Origin: Clostridiales bacterium
GTDB taxonomy: Bacteria; Bacillota; Clostridia; Oscillospirales; Acutalibacteraceae
Reading direction: 5' to 3'
Assembly: GCA_022801595.1 (NCBI GenBank)
Contig: JAAWSO010000008.1
Span: 1 to 64,000 of the forward strand
Length of the DNA: 64,000 bases
A program made the translations under genes and the position numbers. Below, piece by piece: positions 9,277 to 17,580 of the stretch. Under the pieces are notes generated by a model that saw only the letters and a list, made by a program, of their open reading frames with translations, was not told where the DNA came from and did no database searches. How positions within the stretch are numbered: position 1 is the stretch's first letter; every line of letters begins with the position of its first letter.

Positions 9277-10056
9277 CAGCTAACACCTCCTTTGTGAAAT
9301 TGGCGTAAGCCTTAGACACCGTACTGTTTGGTTCGTAGGCATAAATGCTTTTTCCTTTTGATGAAACCTCTGCGGATTTCACGGCGATTGGAATGGCAGA
9401 TCTGTATATCTTGATTCTGCTTCCGAAATTGTCCCGTAGAGCGTCCACGGTACTCTTGGCGAGATTGGTTCTCCCATCCACGAGGGTTAAGAGGATACCG
9501 TCGATTTTCAGATCGGCATTGGTATGCCGCCTGACATCTGTTATCGTCTGCAAGAGCTGCGTCATTCCTTTTGCCGAGAGATACTGCGCCTGCACGGAGA
9601 TAATCACACTGTCCGCCGCCGTAAGAGCGTTTAAGGTAATATACCGAGCGAGGGCATACAGTCGATTAGGATATAGTCGTAGTTGTCTTTCACTTGATTC
9701 AGATAGTTTTTCAAAACAGCTTCACGGCTCATAACGGTTACAAGGCTCATCTCCAATGACGACAATTCCAGATTGGCGGGAACAAGGTCTACATTCTCTG
9801 CGTGGTGAAGCATACCGTTAAACGGGTTGCTTTCTGTATTCCGCATTATCTCCGACAGCTTGTTCGCAAGCGTAACCGGGAGATTATCGGTATCCTGCCA
9901 ACCGAGGCAGGTCGTTAAATCCCCCTGCGGATCTGCGTCAATCAATCCAACCTTTTGTCCCTGCATAGCAATGCCGATTCCCCAATTGACCGCCGTAGTG
10001 GTTTTGCCTACACCGCCTTTCTGATTGCATATAGCAATCGTTTTGGAGTTTGGCAT
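9227..10056 (-). pseudogene. ParA-type partition ATPase with one frameshift
   Basis: The Walker A (deviant) motif is clear in AICNQKGGVGKTTTAVNWG, followed by GLIDADPQGDLTTCLGW and the Walker B-like YDYILIDCMPSLG. One base is missing immediately after that (near 9640), and the rest (ADSVIISVQAQYLSAKGMTQ, ILLTLVDGRTNLAKSTVDAL) reads in the next frame to the usual C-terminus. The start ATG follows an AAAGGAGG site. With parB it formed the partition pair of the ICE. Only one lesion is visible. Confidence 0.85.
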
Positions 10057-10127
10057 TTTCTGCTTTGCCTCCTTTCATAAATTTAGCCATCCACTTCAAA
10101 TTGAAATGAACGGTTATGTATAATTGT

Positions 10128-10585
10128 TTATCGTGGACACATTGCACCGCCTCGAAACGGATGCCTTGCATAATTCGATAAATAACTTGGAACACGAATA
10201 TTTTCTTGATTATTACTATCATAAAGTGCCAATCTTTCACGTTCTAATCGTTCTTTCTTTGCCTTTCTCAAAGCAATTTCTTCATTTCTATCTCTCATTT
10301 CTTTTATCTGCTTTTTCAAATTGTTGTAACAAGAATAAATTTTCGATATATTGCCATATGAACATCGACCTTGATAAATTGTTATATCAGAAAGCCATTC
10401 TCGTTCAGCAAAAAATAATTTGGAAAATTGAACCCAATATTCATTTCTTCCTATAATTACTTTACAGGTGTTTTTCTTTTGTGTTGGAAAAGTTTTTACT
10501 AAAACAAGCTGATTTTCTTTTGGTATTCGTAAAACAATAAATAAGCTATTGGGTGCTCCGACTTGATTAAGAAAAGATAGTTCAT
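10128..10585 (-). pseudogene. Hypothetical protein with a frameshift near its start; contains the left 22-bp repeat
   Basis: An AAGGAG site precedes ATG at 10585, but the frame (MNYLFLIKSEHP) ends after 29 codons. Adding one T to a T4 run near codon 5 gives a continuous ~150-residue protein. It contains QVGAPNSLFIVLRIPKE, YWVQFSKLFFAEREWLSDIT, a Lys/Glu/Arg helix and an end LSNYARHPFRGGAMCPR. I do not recognise the family. The 22-bp repeat that bounds the mobilizable element lies inside it (encoding EWLSDIT), so its 5' part would be inside and its 3' part outside that element. Confidence 0.45.
10378..10399. repeat. 22-bp direct repeat, left copy
   Basis: Identical over 22 bases to 20063-20084; the flanking bases differ on both sides. 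Interpreted as one end of the mobilizable element. Confidence 0.8.
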
Positions 10586-11040
10586 TTACTTATCTCCTTA
10601 ATTTAATAATGTAAAACCGCAGTATTTGTTCTCAACCACCCCTGTGGAAAGCATTTCGCTTTGTACGGGAAGCACTAAGGATACGGTTTGCGAAACCTTA
10701 TCATAGGGATTTCACCTCTGCCGGGTTCTCGGCCAGCCCCGTAGGGAAGTATCATTATCATTCTGACTGTCCTTGCCGTCTCGGTGGCAATCCGAGTTTC
10801 AGGTCAGGGATTCTGGCTCGCTTTTAATAAAGAAATGTCTTGGCGTACCCACCTTCGGGCTATCATCAGAACTAACGTCCTTAGTGCCTGTATATTCAAT
10901 TTTGAAGGTTCTCAAAAGGTGGAAACTCCGATTTCGAATTTAATCCCTTCACTAATTCCCAGTTTCACCCCCGTTTTGGTCGAGTATAAAACCAAAAAAA
11001 TCAAAAAAACTTTCAAAAAATTTTTTAGCTCTCAAAACGC
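10586..11040. other. Non-coding, GC-richer stretch with local hairpins
   Basis: About 450 bp without a credible gene. On the minus strand it holds short stems such as GGTTTCGCAAACC and CTGGCCGAGAACCCGGCAG, between 10640 and 10760. It then leads through AT-rich sequence to an AAGGAG site for the broken gene at 10585. It could be a structured leader RNA or part of a transfer origin. I cannot assign it to a known RNA family. Confidence 0.3.
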
Positions 11041-11083
11041 AAAAAAAGCCGCCTGCTTCTCCGTAGAGAAACAAGCGGCTTTG
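11041..11083 (-). terminator. Intrinsic terminator
   Basis: Read on the minus strand, AAGCCGCTTG and CAGGCGGCTT form a stem with an inner TTCTC/GAGAA extension, followed by seven T residues. It ends the transcript of the small gene just upstream. Confidence 0.8.
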
Positions 11084-11096
11084 AATTGCTTTCTAT

Positions 11097-11276
11097 TTAG
11101 ATGTATTTTACAACGATCCGTTTCTTCTGTGCCTTTGAGATTTTAATGAGAACATCATCTACTGCGTCCGTGTATCTGCCTTGTGCCATAAGGTCGTTTT
11201 TCAGATCAATGAGCGACTGTATTACCTGAGAACGTTCCTGCTCAGTTAAATAGATATGGTAATCTTTTTCTTTCAT
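11097..11276 (-). CDS. Small conserved mobile-element protein (59 residues)
   Basis: The chosen ATG lies 8 nt behind GGAGGT; an in-frame ATG further upstream has no ribosome site. The product (MKEKDYHIYLTEQERSQVIQ to KAQKKRIVVKYI) is charged and predicted helical, with no cysteines and no membrane segment. Similar short genes occur in clostridial integrative elements, in my recollection, but no function is known. It is followed immediately by a strong terminator and separated from the membrane-protein gene upstream by another hairpin. Confidence 0.7.
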   Translation of the reverse strand: MKEKDYHIYLTEQERSQVIQSLIDLKNDLMAQGRYTDAVDDVLIKISKAQKKRIVVKYI

Positions 11277-11350
11277 CTTCCGCACCTCCGTCCTGCTTTC
11301 CATATACGGAAAAACAAATACTATACAAAGGTGTGCTGAAAAATAAAATG

Positions 11351-11381
11351 GGATTCCAACCGTTTATAGTTGGAACCCCAC
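11351..11381 (-). terminator. Hairpin after the MBL/membrane cassette
   Basis: On the minus strand GGGGTTCCAAC pairs with GTTGGAATCCC around an 8-nt loop, followed by ATTTTATTTTTC. It probably ends the two-gene transcript that finishes at 11434. Confidence 0.55.
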
Positions 11382-11433
11382 TCATTTTAGTTCATTACCG
11401 CAGCTCTGAAACTGTGGATAACAAGCTTTTTCA

Positions 11434-11967
11434 TTAACTATCAATGTTTTCTTTTTTCAATACAGACTCTACTCTTTTTCGCACATAAGATGTCTGTTTA
11501 ACATACGAGAAAGAAAACAATATAATCAACAAAATTAAGAGAATCCAATCTTTATTTTCTTGCAAAAAAGTAACCTCATTTTTCAGACATATCTCATTAA
11601 TAGTAATGCATACTTTATACATGAATGCACAAATAAAAGTTGATAACAGCGTTCTATATATATTGTTAACTTCTGACAGAGTATCAACTAAAGGTTCAAT
11701 GCTACTTGCTTTTACATAGTCTGAATAAGGTGCATATTTTATTACTTTTATTTTTTTCATTATCGGCTCAATTATGATTGATCCTATTCTACTCAATACC
11801 ATGCCTACAAAATAGAATACAATTAAATTTTCAAACCAATTGTCCGATAATATATTTATTCCAAACATAAATTTTAATAGGTAGATAAATAATATTCCGG
11901 GATATAAATTATTGAAAATATTATATGACGAAATCTTCTCAACTATCTGTTTTAATATCTCTTCCAT
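11434..11967 (-). CDS. Four-helix membrane protein paired with an MBL-fold gene
   Basis: The 177-residue protein has hydrophobic segments at about 20-36 (LYPGILFIYLLKFMFG), 45-60 (LIVFYFVGMVLSRIGSII), 107-122 (LLSTFICAFMYKVCI) and 140-157 (WILLILLIILFSFSY). A basic cytoplasmic end follows (RKRVESVLKKENIDS). Its start is 13 nt after the MBL gene stop, and the TAG stop of that gene forms part of its TAGGAGAG ribosome site, so the two are cotranscribed. No known domain is recognised. The pair is much more AT-rich than the mobilization genes around it. A membrane effector or anchor role is inference. Confidence 0.8.
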   Translation of the reverse strand: MEEILKQIVEKISSYNIFNNLYPGILFIYLLKFMFGINILSDNWFENLIVFYFVGMVLSRIGSIIIEPIMKKIKVIKYAPYSDYVKASSIEPLVDTLSEVNNIYRTLLSTFICAFMYKVCITINEICLKNEVTFLQENKDWILLILLIILFSFSYVKQTSYVRKRVESVLKKENIDS

Positions 11968-11980
11968 AATATTATCTCTC

Positions 11981-12943
11981 CTATATAGTCATTATGTACC
12001 AACCACCATATGATTCATTATAAAAAGTGTCAGGCTTACGTTTTTTAGCAAATGTTTCGTATGTCACATATACATCCATTCCATCTTCACCATTAGTATT
12101 AATAATAATACAGTTCGCTTGATTATTTGTAATATGATCTAACCCTCTGTTATTCCAAGATGAATAATCTAAATATTTGCTCTTAGCATTTCCAAATAGT
12201 GTTAATTTTGGATTTAAAACATCTAAATACTCGTCATTCCCCCCTGTTTTTCGACCATGATGTGGTGCTATCAAAATATCTATATCTCTTACATCTTCTT
12301 CATGATTCTCTAAAATATAATCCCATGTTTTCTTCGCTGAATCTCCCGCAAATATAATCTTTTTATTCTTCCCCGTTCTATACAAAACGACATATGAACA
12401 ATCATTATAGTCTTTTGTTTTGTTTGCCTCTTCCACCAAATCCATTGTAGGCGCAAGCAAATATAATCCATCTGCCCCTGACTTACCATCTTCTGTTTGG
12501 TTATAATATTTTCCTTTTTGTCCTGCATACAGATTCAAGACCTTGGGAGATGAAGATGATGTTCTAATTTCTTGATAAAAATCCCAATCTGCTTTATCAT
12601 ATCTCCCCCAATCAGAATTATCATCCATCACTTTAGTATTTTCAGTATCCCAAAAATTCAAAACTTCAAATGTATCAAACAATTCCTTAATCCCATCCAT
12701 ATGATCCATATCAGGATGTGTTAAAACAAATCTAAAAATTGTGCTTACATTTCTATCCTTTAAATACTCGATTGGATTTACAGGATAATTTTTTTGGTTA
12801 TGATTTCCAGACAAAGATGCACTTTCAAATATATTAGTTACTTCTTGCCCATTTGATATGTCAATTATAGTATTATGATCAGAAGGATGTTCTACCCAAA
12901 TACAATCACCCTCATTTACATTCAGAAAGTGTACTATCCCCAT
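11981..12943 (-). CDS. Stand-alone ComEC-like metallo-beta-lactamase-fold hydrolase
   Basis: The 320 residues form one MBL domain of the ComEC/Rec2 C-terminal type. It starts IVHFLNVNEGDCIWVEHP, then IIDISNGQ, the metal site THPDMDHMDGIKEL (H-x-D-x-D-H), IIFAGDSAKKTWDYI, and DILIAPHHGRKTGG. All expected metal ligands are present. There is no signal peptide and no ComEC channel domain, so it is cytosolic. Substrate is unknown; relatives hydrolyse phosphodiesters of nucleic acids or nucleotides. A GAGGT site precedes the ATG by 8 nt. It is the first gene of a pair with the membrane protein at 11434 and is cargo of the mobilizable element. Confidence 0.85.
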   Translation of the reverse strand: MGIVHFLNVNEGDCIWVEHPSDHNTIIDISNGQEVTNIFESASLSGNHNQKNYPVNPIEYLKDRNVSTIFRFVLTHPDMDHMDGIKELFDTFEVLNFWDTENTKVMDDNSDWGRYDKADWDFYQEIRTSSSSPKVLNLYAGQKGKYYNQTEDGKSGADGLYLLAPTMDLVEEANKTKDYNDCSYVVLYRTGKNKKIIFAGDSAKKTWDYILENHEEDVRDIDILIAPHHGRKTGGNDEYLDVLNPKLTLFGNAKSKYLDYSSWNNRGLDHITNNQANCIIINTNGEDGMDVYVTYETFAKKRKPDTFYNESYGGWYIMTI

Positions 12944-13137
12944 ATTTTAAACCTCATTTCTATCATTAATGTTTTAACAATCTCTATAACTTCATTACTC
13001 TGAATACACATTTAACCAGACATAAACTTTACGTTATTATTGTCATTGATAACACCATTCGTATCACTGTAAAATAATAATATATTTCAACTCAGATTAT
13101 AAACTATTTTGCTTAGAATTTCAAGTTGTCCACAAAA

Positions 13138-13311
13138 TCATTTATCTTTATCACTACGAACATGTACTGCCATCTCTTTCACATCTACCAAACTTTCCTG
13201 CTTGCATTTCGGACAGTATAAAGGGAAATTTTTCAATTCTGTATCTTCTCGTATCATTGTGTGTGTTTTTCCTCCGCAAACAGGGCATAAAATCCATTCT
13301 GCTTTGTTCAA
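13138..13311 (-). CDS. Cysteine-rich KTR zinc-ribbon protein
   Basis: This is a 57-residue protein starting at TTG behind AAAGGTGG. Two CxxC pairs (WILCPVCGGKTHTMIRED and FPLYCPKCKQESLV) mark the Cys_rich_KTR family, small zinc-ribbon proteins common in Tn916-like and other Firmicutes elements. Function is unknown; RNA or DNA binding is often assumed for such ribbons. It lies 26 nt after the flavodoxin gene and appears to share its transcript. Confidence 0.75.
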   Translation of the reverse strand: MNKAEWILCPVCGGKTHTMIREDTELKNFPLYCPKCKQESLVDVKEMAVHVRSDKDK

Positions 13312-13337
13312 AATTACCACCTTTCTTTCAAGCACCA

Positions 13338-13865
13338 TTATTTCTCAAGATAGTCTATTAAAGGTAACAAATATTTTTCATCTGTCCAATCGCAGCTTTG
13401 TCCTACCGCACACATAAGTGCTTTCATCCACGGTTCATATGTGTTTGGATTCCTTTTTGCTACCGACTTTTGAAGCATTTTACACAAAGTCTTATCCATA
13501 AATTTCATCTTACTTTCATCCCAAGCACCTCTCCCGTAAAAAAGCGGAATCTCTCTTAAATCCCCTGTTAAATTGTGTGCCTTGGTTTCCGCAAACGCAT
13601 TTTCGTCATAAGGGGAAGCACCAACACAGAATATCGCTATTTTCTTATTTCTCAATTTATTTATATTCTTTTTCAAGAAAGACAAGCCTGCTATCCCAGA
13701 GGCATATATACCACCACATAGCAGAACTATTTCATAACTCATCACCTCGCTAATCAACGCTTTTGGAGTTTCAACACATTCAAAACCTGTCATCTTGCAT
13801 AGCCATTCAACATATTTTTTTGTAGCTCCATATTTAGATTGATAAATAATAATCCCTTTTTTCAT
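13338..13865 (-). CDS. Flavodoxin-domain protein
   Basis: The 175 residues start KGIIIYQSKYGATKKYVEWL, the FMN phosphate-binding loop, and continue with the flavodoxin strands VLLCGGIYASGIAGLSFL and KKIAIFCVGASPYDE. Length and layout fit the flavodoxin_5/HemG-like group, one-domain FMN electron carriers in the cytosol. It follows a TetR gene in the same direction (gap 42 nt) and precedes a KTR zinc ribbon. Control by that TetR is likely. Its partner enzyme is not in the element, so its physiological role is open. Confidence 0.85.
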   Translation of the reverse strand: MKKGIIIYQSKYGATKKYVEWLCKMTGFECVETPKALISEVMSYEIVLLCGGIYASGIAGLSFLKKNINKLRNKKIAIFCVGASPYDENAFAETKAHNLTGDLREIPLFYGRGAWDESKMKFMDKTLCKMLQKSVAKRNPNTYEPWMKALMCAVGQSCDWTDEKYLLPLIDYLEK

Positions 13866-13907
13866 AGTCGATACCTTTCTTCCAAAATAGTTTATCTGCT
13901 TTTATGG

Positions 13908-14474
13908 TTATTCTTCAGAGCACAATGCCTGCTTCAAAAACGCTTCGTAGGCAACTTCTTGTTGTGTATATATTTCATCCGTGGAAATCCCCGGTGTAGT
14001 CACTGAAAATATAGTGCCAATACCAATAGTATAAATCAGCATATTTAAGTGTAGCCGTTTTGCTTGTTTTATGCTGATATTCAATTTTTTCGCAATAAAT
14101 TCAGGCATATGAGGATTAGTTTCTGAGTGATACAAGTCATTCAATGAAGAAATTCCCTCTCTTTGATGTAAAATAAATATTCTGAATAAGTGAGGCTCCT
14201 TTTGTGCTAAACGAATGTATGAATTACCTGTACTACGAAACAAATCGTCTTTGTTAATGTGAGTTGCTACATATTCCCGTATAAAGCAATTTACTTGTTC
14301 AACCACATCTTGCCGCAGTCCATCCATATTTTTGCAATAACTGTAAATGGGCTGAACAGAACACCCTATTTTATCAGCAATATTTTTTACCATAACCTGC
14401 TCCATACCGCTTTTCCTTGCAATCTCAAAAGCAACATTAACAACCATTTCTTTTGTAATTCTTTGTTTTGGCAT
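13908..14474 (-). CDS. TetR-family regulator of the flavodoxin cassette
   Basis: The 188-residue protein starts at ATG (14474) six bases behind AGGAGG; an in-frame TTG two codons upstream is not needed. The N-terminal HTH reads RITKEMVVNVAFEIARKSG and VKNIADKIGCSVQPIYSYCK; the C-terminal half is a ligand domain of the TetR_C type (HLFRIFILHQREG). It likely represses itself and the downstream flavodoxin and KTR genes by binding the 45-bp dyad directly in front of it. Ligand unknown. Confidence 0.88.
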   Translation of the reverse strand: MPKQRITKEMVVNVAFEIARKSGMEQVMVKNIADKIGCSVQPIYSYCKNMDGLRQDVVEQVNCFIREYVATHINKDDLFRSTGNSYIRLAQKEPHLFRIFILHQREGISSLNDLYHSETNPHMPEFIAKKLNISIKQAKRLHLNMLIYTIGIGTIFSVTTPGISTDEIYTQQEVAYEAFLKQALCSEE

Positions 14475-14485
14475 TTTCAACCTCC

Positions 14486-14530
14486 TGTATAATACAGTTA
14501 TATAAACAATTTATATAACTGTATTATACA
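14486..14530. promoter_or_regulatory. 45-bp palindromic operator in front of the TetR gene
   Basis: Two perfectly complementary 21-bp arms (left arm begins TGTATAATACAGTTATATAA) flank a 3-nt centre, ending 11 bp before the tetR start codon and overlapping the ribosome site region. The size and position suit two TetR dimers. Confidence 0.8.
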
Positions 14531-14598
14531 CCGAATTTGTTATTTGTCAATTACGAAGCAGGCAAAAACGGCAGAGATTTCTCCCTGCCGCTTTGGTC

Positions 14599-14973
14599 TT
14601 ATGCAAAGATAATTTCACTCTCCACAATCTCCATTGCACACGCCCTAATGTTATTTACTCGTCCTATCCACTCTAAAGCGTTTTCTGCCTTTAACTGTTC
14701 TGTGATACTCTGTGCCTGTTTCATCTGCTCTATAAGCGTTTCAAAGCGTTCCTGTGCCTGCTCGTCAATATCAGCAAGATAACTGTTCAGCTTGCAAGAG
14801 GTCAGCATATTGGTATAAAAGACACGCTTATACTGTTTGATATAACGCAGATGGCGTTGTCCCCAAACGCCGATAACTGTTTCTTTTTCGGCTGGTAATG
14901 TAAGGCAGGGGATAAAATAATCCCCTTGCTGTACATAAGTGCCGCCCATTTCTTCAAAAATTGTCTTTGCCAT
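14599..14973 (-). CDS. tnpV: TnpV-family transposon protein
   Basis: The 124 residues (MAKTIFEEMGGTYVQQGDYF to RACAMEIVESEIIFA) match the TnpV family first seen in Tn4451, including LPAEKETVIGVWGQRHLRYI and RFETLIEQM. It is a small helical protein of unknown role, found next to mobilization genes in many clostridial elements. It begins 10 nt after the place where the relaxase would end if its frameshift were absent, so it once sat in the mob operon. Confidence 0.85.
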   Translation of the reverse strand: MAKTIFEEMGGTYVQQGDYFIPCLTLPAEKETVIGVWGQRHLRYIKQYKRVFYTNMLTSCKLNSYLADIDEQAQERFETLIEQMKQAQSITEQLKAENALEWIGRVNNIRACAMEIVESEIIFA

Positions 14974-14982
14974 TGTTTGTTC

Positions 14983-16132
14983 CTACCTTTCGTTTTCTTT
15001 ATTTCTAAAGCGTGTACCACGCTGTTTAGACTGCTTTGCCTGCTCTAACAGGCTGTCAATCTGTCTGCTACCGAACGCTTTTCGTAACCAGCTTATAGTC
15101 CTTAATTTCTTCTCTCAATCGGTTGTTGTCAGCGGTCAACTGCTTATTATGATTTTTAAGTCGTTCATTGCTCTGATATAAATTTCTGTTGGTGGTATTC
15201 AATCTGTAATAGTTATCCCACCCCTCAAAGCAACGGGCAAGCACCGTTTTCAGGAGCGATTTCAGTTTCTTTACAAGCGGTTCTACCATCTTTGTTTTAT
15301 ATGCTTTTGCCGTCATAAATCCTTGTGGCTCTGGCAACTGATATTTAGGGGAAGTATCAAGAGCAACCTCTAAATCGGAAAGGTCTTCTAATCCCTTATC
15401 ATAGTTGCCTATCCTATCGGACAGCACTTTAAGCTCCGCCTGCTTTTGTTCGATTTGACCGCCTAAATTCTCAACCTCTTTTTCCCGTTCCTGCTTTTTA
15501 TAATCTAAAACAGACAGATGTTTTTCGTGTGTACCTTTGTGTTCCCACTCAATACCGTACCGTTCCATAAAAGCAGCAAGCTGCTCTTTTTCGGCTTGTA
15601 CCCATTGTGACCACTCTGTATCGCCACGACTGCCACTCTTAAAACCTTGTGCGGCAAGAGACTGTTTCAGCGATACTCTTGTATCAAGACCTCTCTTGCT
15701 GCCTGTTGTAAACGGTATAAAATCAATGTGCAGATGGGGCGTTGCTTCGTCCAAATGCAGATGAGCAGAAAACACTCTAAGTTGCGGATTTCTCTCTTGA
15801 AAGCCACGATAATACTCGTCTAAAATCTGCCTTGCAAGCTGTCCGTTTTCACTTTCCGCACTCATATTTTCCTTATCTCCTATCTGCAAAATCAATTCGT
15901 GGAATGTTTTGTCCTGTTTGGAGCTTCGGATTTTTTCATAATAATCGGCTATCTTTCGGTCTGCTCTTGTCTGTTTGGCATTGTACCTTTCAAGTGCTTC
16001 ATCAAATAATTCGTGATAGACTTTTTTAATACTCTCGTTGCAATAATCTATATTAAGGTGGGAACGGTCAGCGTTCACATTCTCCGCTTTGAATTTACGG
16101 CTGTTGTGATTGACCGAGCCTTTCCCGACCAT
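14983..16132 (-). pseudogene. mobV: MobV-family relaxase, C-terminal frameshift
   Basis: The Pre/Mob relaxase domain is intact: VGKGSVNHNSRKFKAENVNA, NIDYCNESIKKVYHELFDEA, and the metal-binding HLHLDEATPHLHIDFIPF. A coiled coil follows (about 220-350). It would nick oriT and pilot the strand. The open frame ends at 15068 with KLVTKSVR, but one surplus base there hides a continuation to 14983 (RKAFGSRQIDSLLEQAKQSK) matching the usual end. The ATG used here (16132) has no ribosome site; a good AAAGGAAG lies before an in-frame ATA seven codons upstream, so the original start may be mutated. The catalytic domain could still work. Confidence 0.8.
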
Positions 16133-16443
16133 TGCACTGATTGTTCTTTGTATAAAATCACTTCCTTTCCATTCCTATCCTTTCACCGCTTGTCGGCGAG
16201 CCTTTGTTACTTTCTGCGAAAGTAACGCAAAAGCACTTTTGTCAGCTCCGCCAACAAAAATGCAACCTGCAAGCAGGTTTTGCGTTCTCCGAAGGCTCTC
16301 CGAGGGGCAAGGGCGGCTTTTTGAAAAAAGCCCCCTGCACCCCGCAAAAACTTTAATCAGTGTCAATGTGTGACGATAGTGACAATGTTTTAGATACCAT
16401 TACCACTCTCAAAACATTGACACCTTTGACACCGTTTGTCACG
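16133..16443. other. Putative origin region: oriT-like hairpins plus TGACA iterons
   Basis: Between the relaxase and RepA-like genes lie AACCTGC/GCAGGTT (16263-16279), GGCTTTTT/AAAAAGCC (16314-16331), and six TGACA/TGTCA-like units within 16361-16441, several as ATTGACACC or GTGACAATG. The position directly upstream of mobV is where MobV oriTs lie. The iteron-like cluster next to a helicase gene suggests a replication origin for the excised circle. Inference from position and repeats. Confidence 0.5.
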
Positions 16444-17580
16444 CTACACATCTTTTTCCTTCCAAAGAGTTACCTTTCTTCCATCATGGGTTCGGCTGTT
16501 CTGATAGCGAATACCGTAGTCACGAAACAGTCTGCTTGCACTAATACTCAACCGCAAAGAAAGCACATTCGGTTTTATATCAACCTCAAGTATTTTGCAA
16601 AGCTCCGAAGCCGTTCCTTCCCATCTGACACTTTCCGAAAAGAGAGTTTCAGCAATCTTTTCAAGCAAAGGTTCGGGCGGCTCTTTCCACAATTCCGTTT
16701 CTGATTTTTCAAAGTTCCATACCAAACGCTCTGTATCTCTCACAAGATGAATCTTCATATCCTGCTGGTCCCTGCCTGCCACATCAAGTGTGGCAGTATT
16801 AGAGGTTCGCTTTTCTTTACTTAAAACAAACGCTCCGTCTGCTGCACCCATCAGTCCATTTGTGCCTGAAATCATATCAAAAATATCCTCTGATTTCTGC
16901 TTTCGGGTATGATGAACGATAAGCATTGTAACTTTGTAACTGTCTGCTAAGGCTTTAAGCCTTGCTACAATGTCATAATCACTTGCGTAACTGTAATCTG
17001 CTCCGCCAGCTTCACGAACACGCTTTAAAGTGTCTATGATTATTAAACCTGTGTCGGGGTGTTCCTGCATAAATCCTCTGATTTGTTCTTCCAAACCACT
17101 ATTGACCGTTTTACTCTCCGTTGCAAAATATAGATTGCCTGTTTCTTCTGCACCGTACATCTGAAACAATCGTTTCTGCCAACGAGGGTAATCATCTTCA
17201 AGAGCCAAATAAAGCACCGTTGCTTTTCGCACCTTATAGTTCCACAATGGCGTGCCTGTGCTGATATGATAGGCAAGCTGTGCCATCATAAAGCTTTTTC
17301 CCACCTTCGGCGAGCCTACAAAGAGATAAGTTCCTCGCTGAAGCAGACCATCAATCAATGGCGTCTGAATATCAAACACCGTTTCATACAGAGCTGCCAT
17401 TGATACCGTCTTGAGATACGAAGGAGATAACTGCCGCAGCATCTCCCTCTGCATTTCTTCAAAACCCTTGATATTTTCTTCATAGTCGGCTATACTATTA
17501 TCAATACATTTTTGAAACGACTGCTCCGTATCTGTTGCCGCAGATACATTCGGAGTGGTCATTTCTTTTTTATTCTCCAT
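16444..17580 (-). CDS. RepA-like hexameric helicase/AAA_25 ATPase of the mobilizable element
   Basis: The 378-residue RecA-fold protein has Walker A in YLFVGSPKVGKSFMMAQLAY, Walker B in GLIIIDTLKRV and the sensor LIVHHTRKQKSEDIFD. This is the RSF1010 RepA-like/AAA_25 family, which unwinds DNA during plasmid or element replication. A C-terminal winged-helix part (about 305-378) ends SRTHDGRKVTLWKEKDV. Its start overlaps the stop of the MobC-like gene upstream. It probably supports replication or strand processing after excision, together with the repeats just downstream. Confidence 0.82.
   Translation of the reverse strand: MENKKEMTTPNVSAATDTEQSFQKCIDNSIADYEENIKGFEEMQREMLRQLSPSYLKTVSMAALYETVFDIQTPLIDGLLQRGTYLFVGSPKVGKSFMMAQLAYHISTGTPLWNYKVRKATVLYLALEDDYPRWQKRLFQMYGAEETGNLYFATESKTVNSGLEEQIRGFMQEHPDTGLIIIDTLKRVREAGGADYSYASDYDIVARLKALADSYKVTMLIVHHTRKQKSEDIFDMISGTNGLMGAADGAFVLSKEKRTSNTATLDVAGRDQQDMKIHLVRDTERLVWNFEKSETELWKEPPEPLLEKIAETLFSESVRWEGTASELCKILEVDIKPNVLSLRLSISASRLFRDYGIRYQNSRTHDGRKVTLWKEKDV

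Larger units (their letters stand above)
5204..10127. mobile_element. Decayed Tn1549/CTn-type conjugative element segment
   Basis: Five adjacent minus-strand genes typical of clostridial ICEs (parA, truncated parB, a thioester-domain surface protein, an unnamed ICE protein, a CHAP-type lytic protein) remain in order, nearly all broken. No type IV secretion ATPase, coupling protein or relaxase of the same element is present. Boundaries are approximate, set by the last recognisable genes. Confidence 0.7.

Noticed and set aside
10784-11146. 120-codon plus-strand frame
   Set aside because: It reads antisense through the terminator and into the small gene at 11097, with no ribosome site and low-complexity Lys/Phe sequence.
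15542-15554. A 13-base match to the guaA 3' end (20225-20237), suggesting a second attachment site
   Set aside because: It lies inside the relaxase gene and arises because both proteins encode Ile-Glu-Trp-Glu at that point (YGIEWEHKG and TIEWE). There is no repeat context, so it is coincidence.
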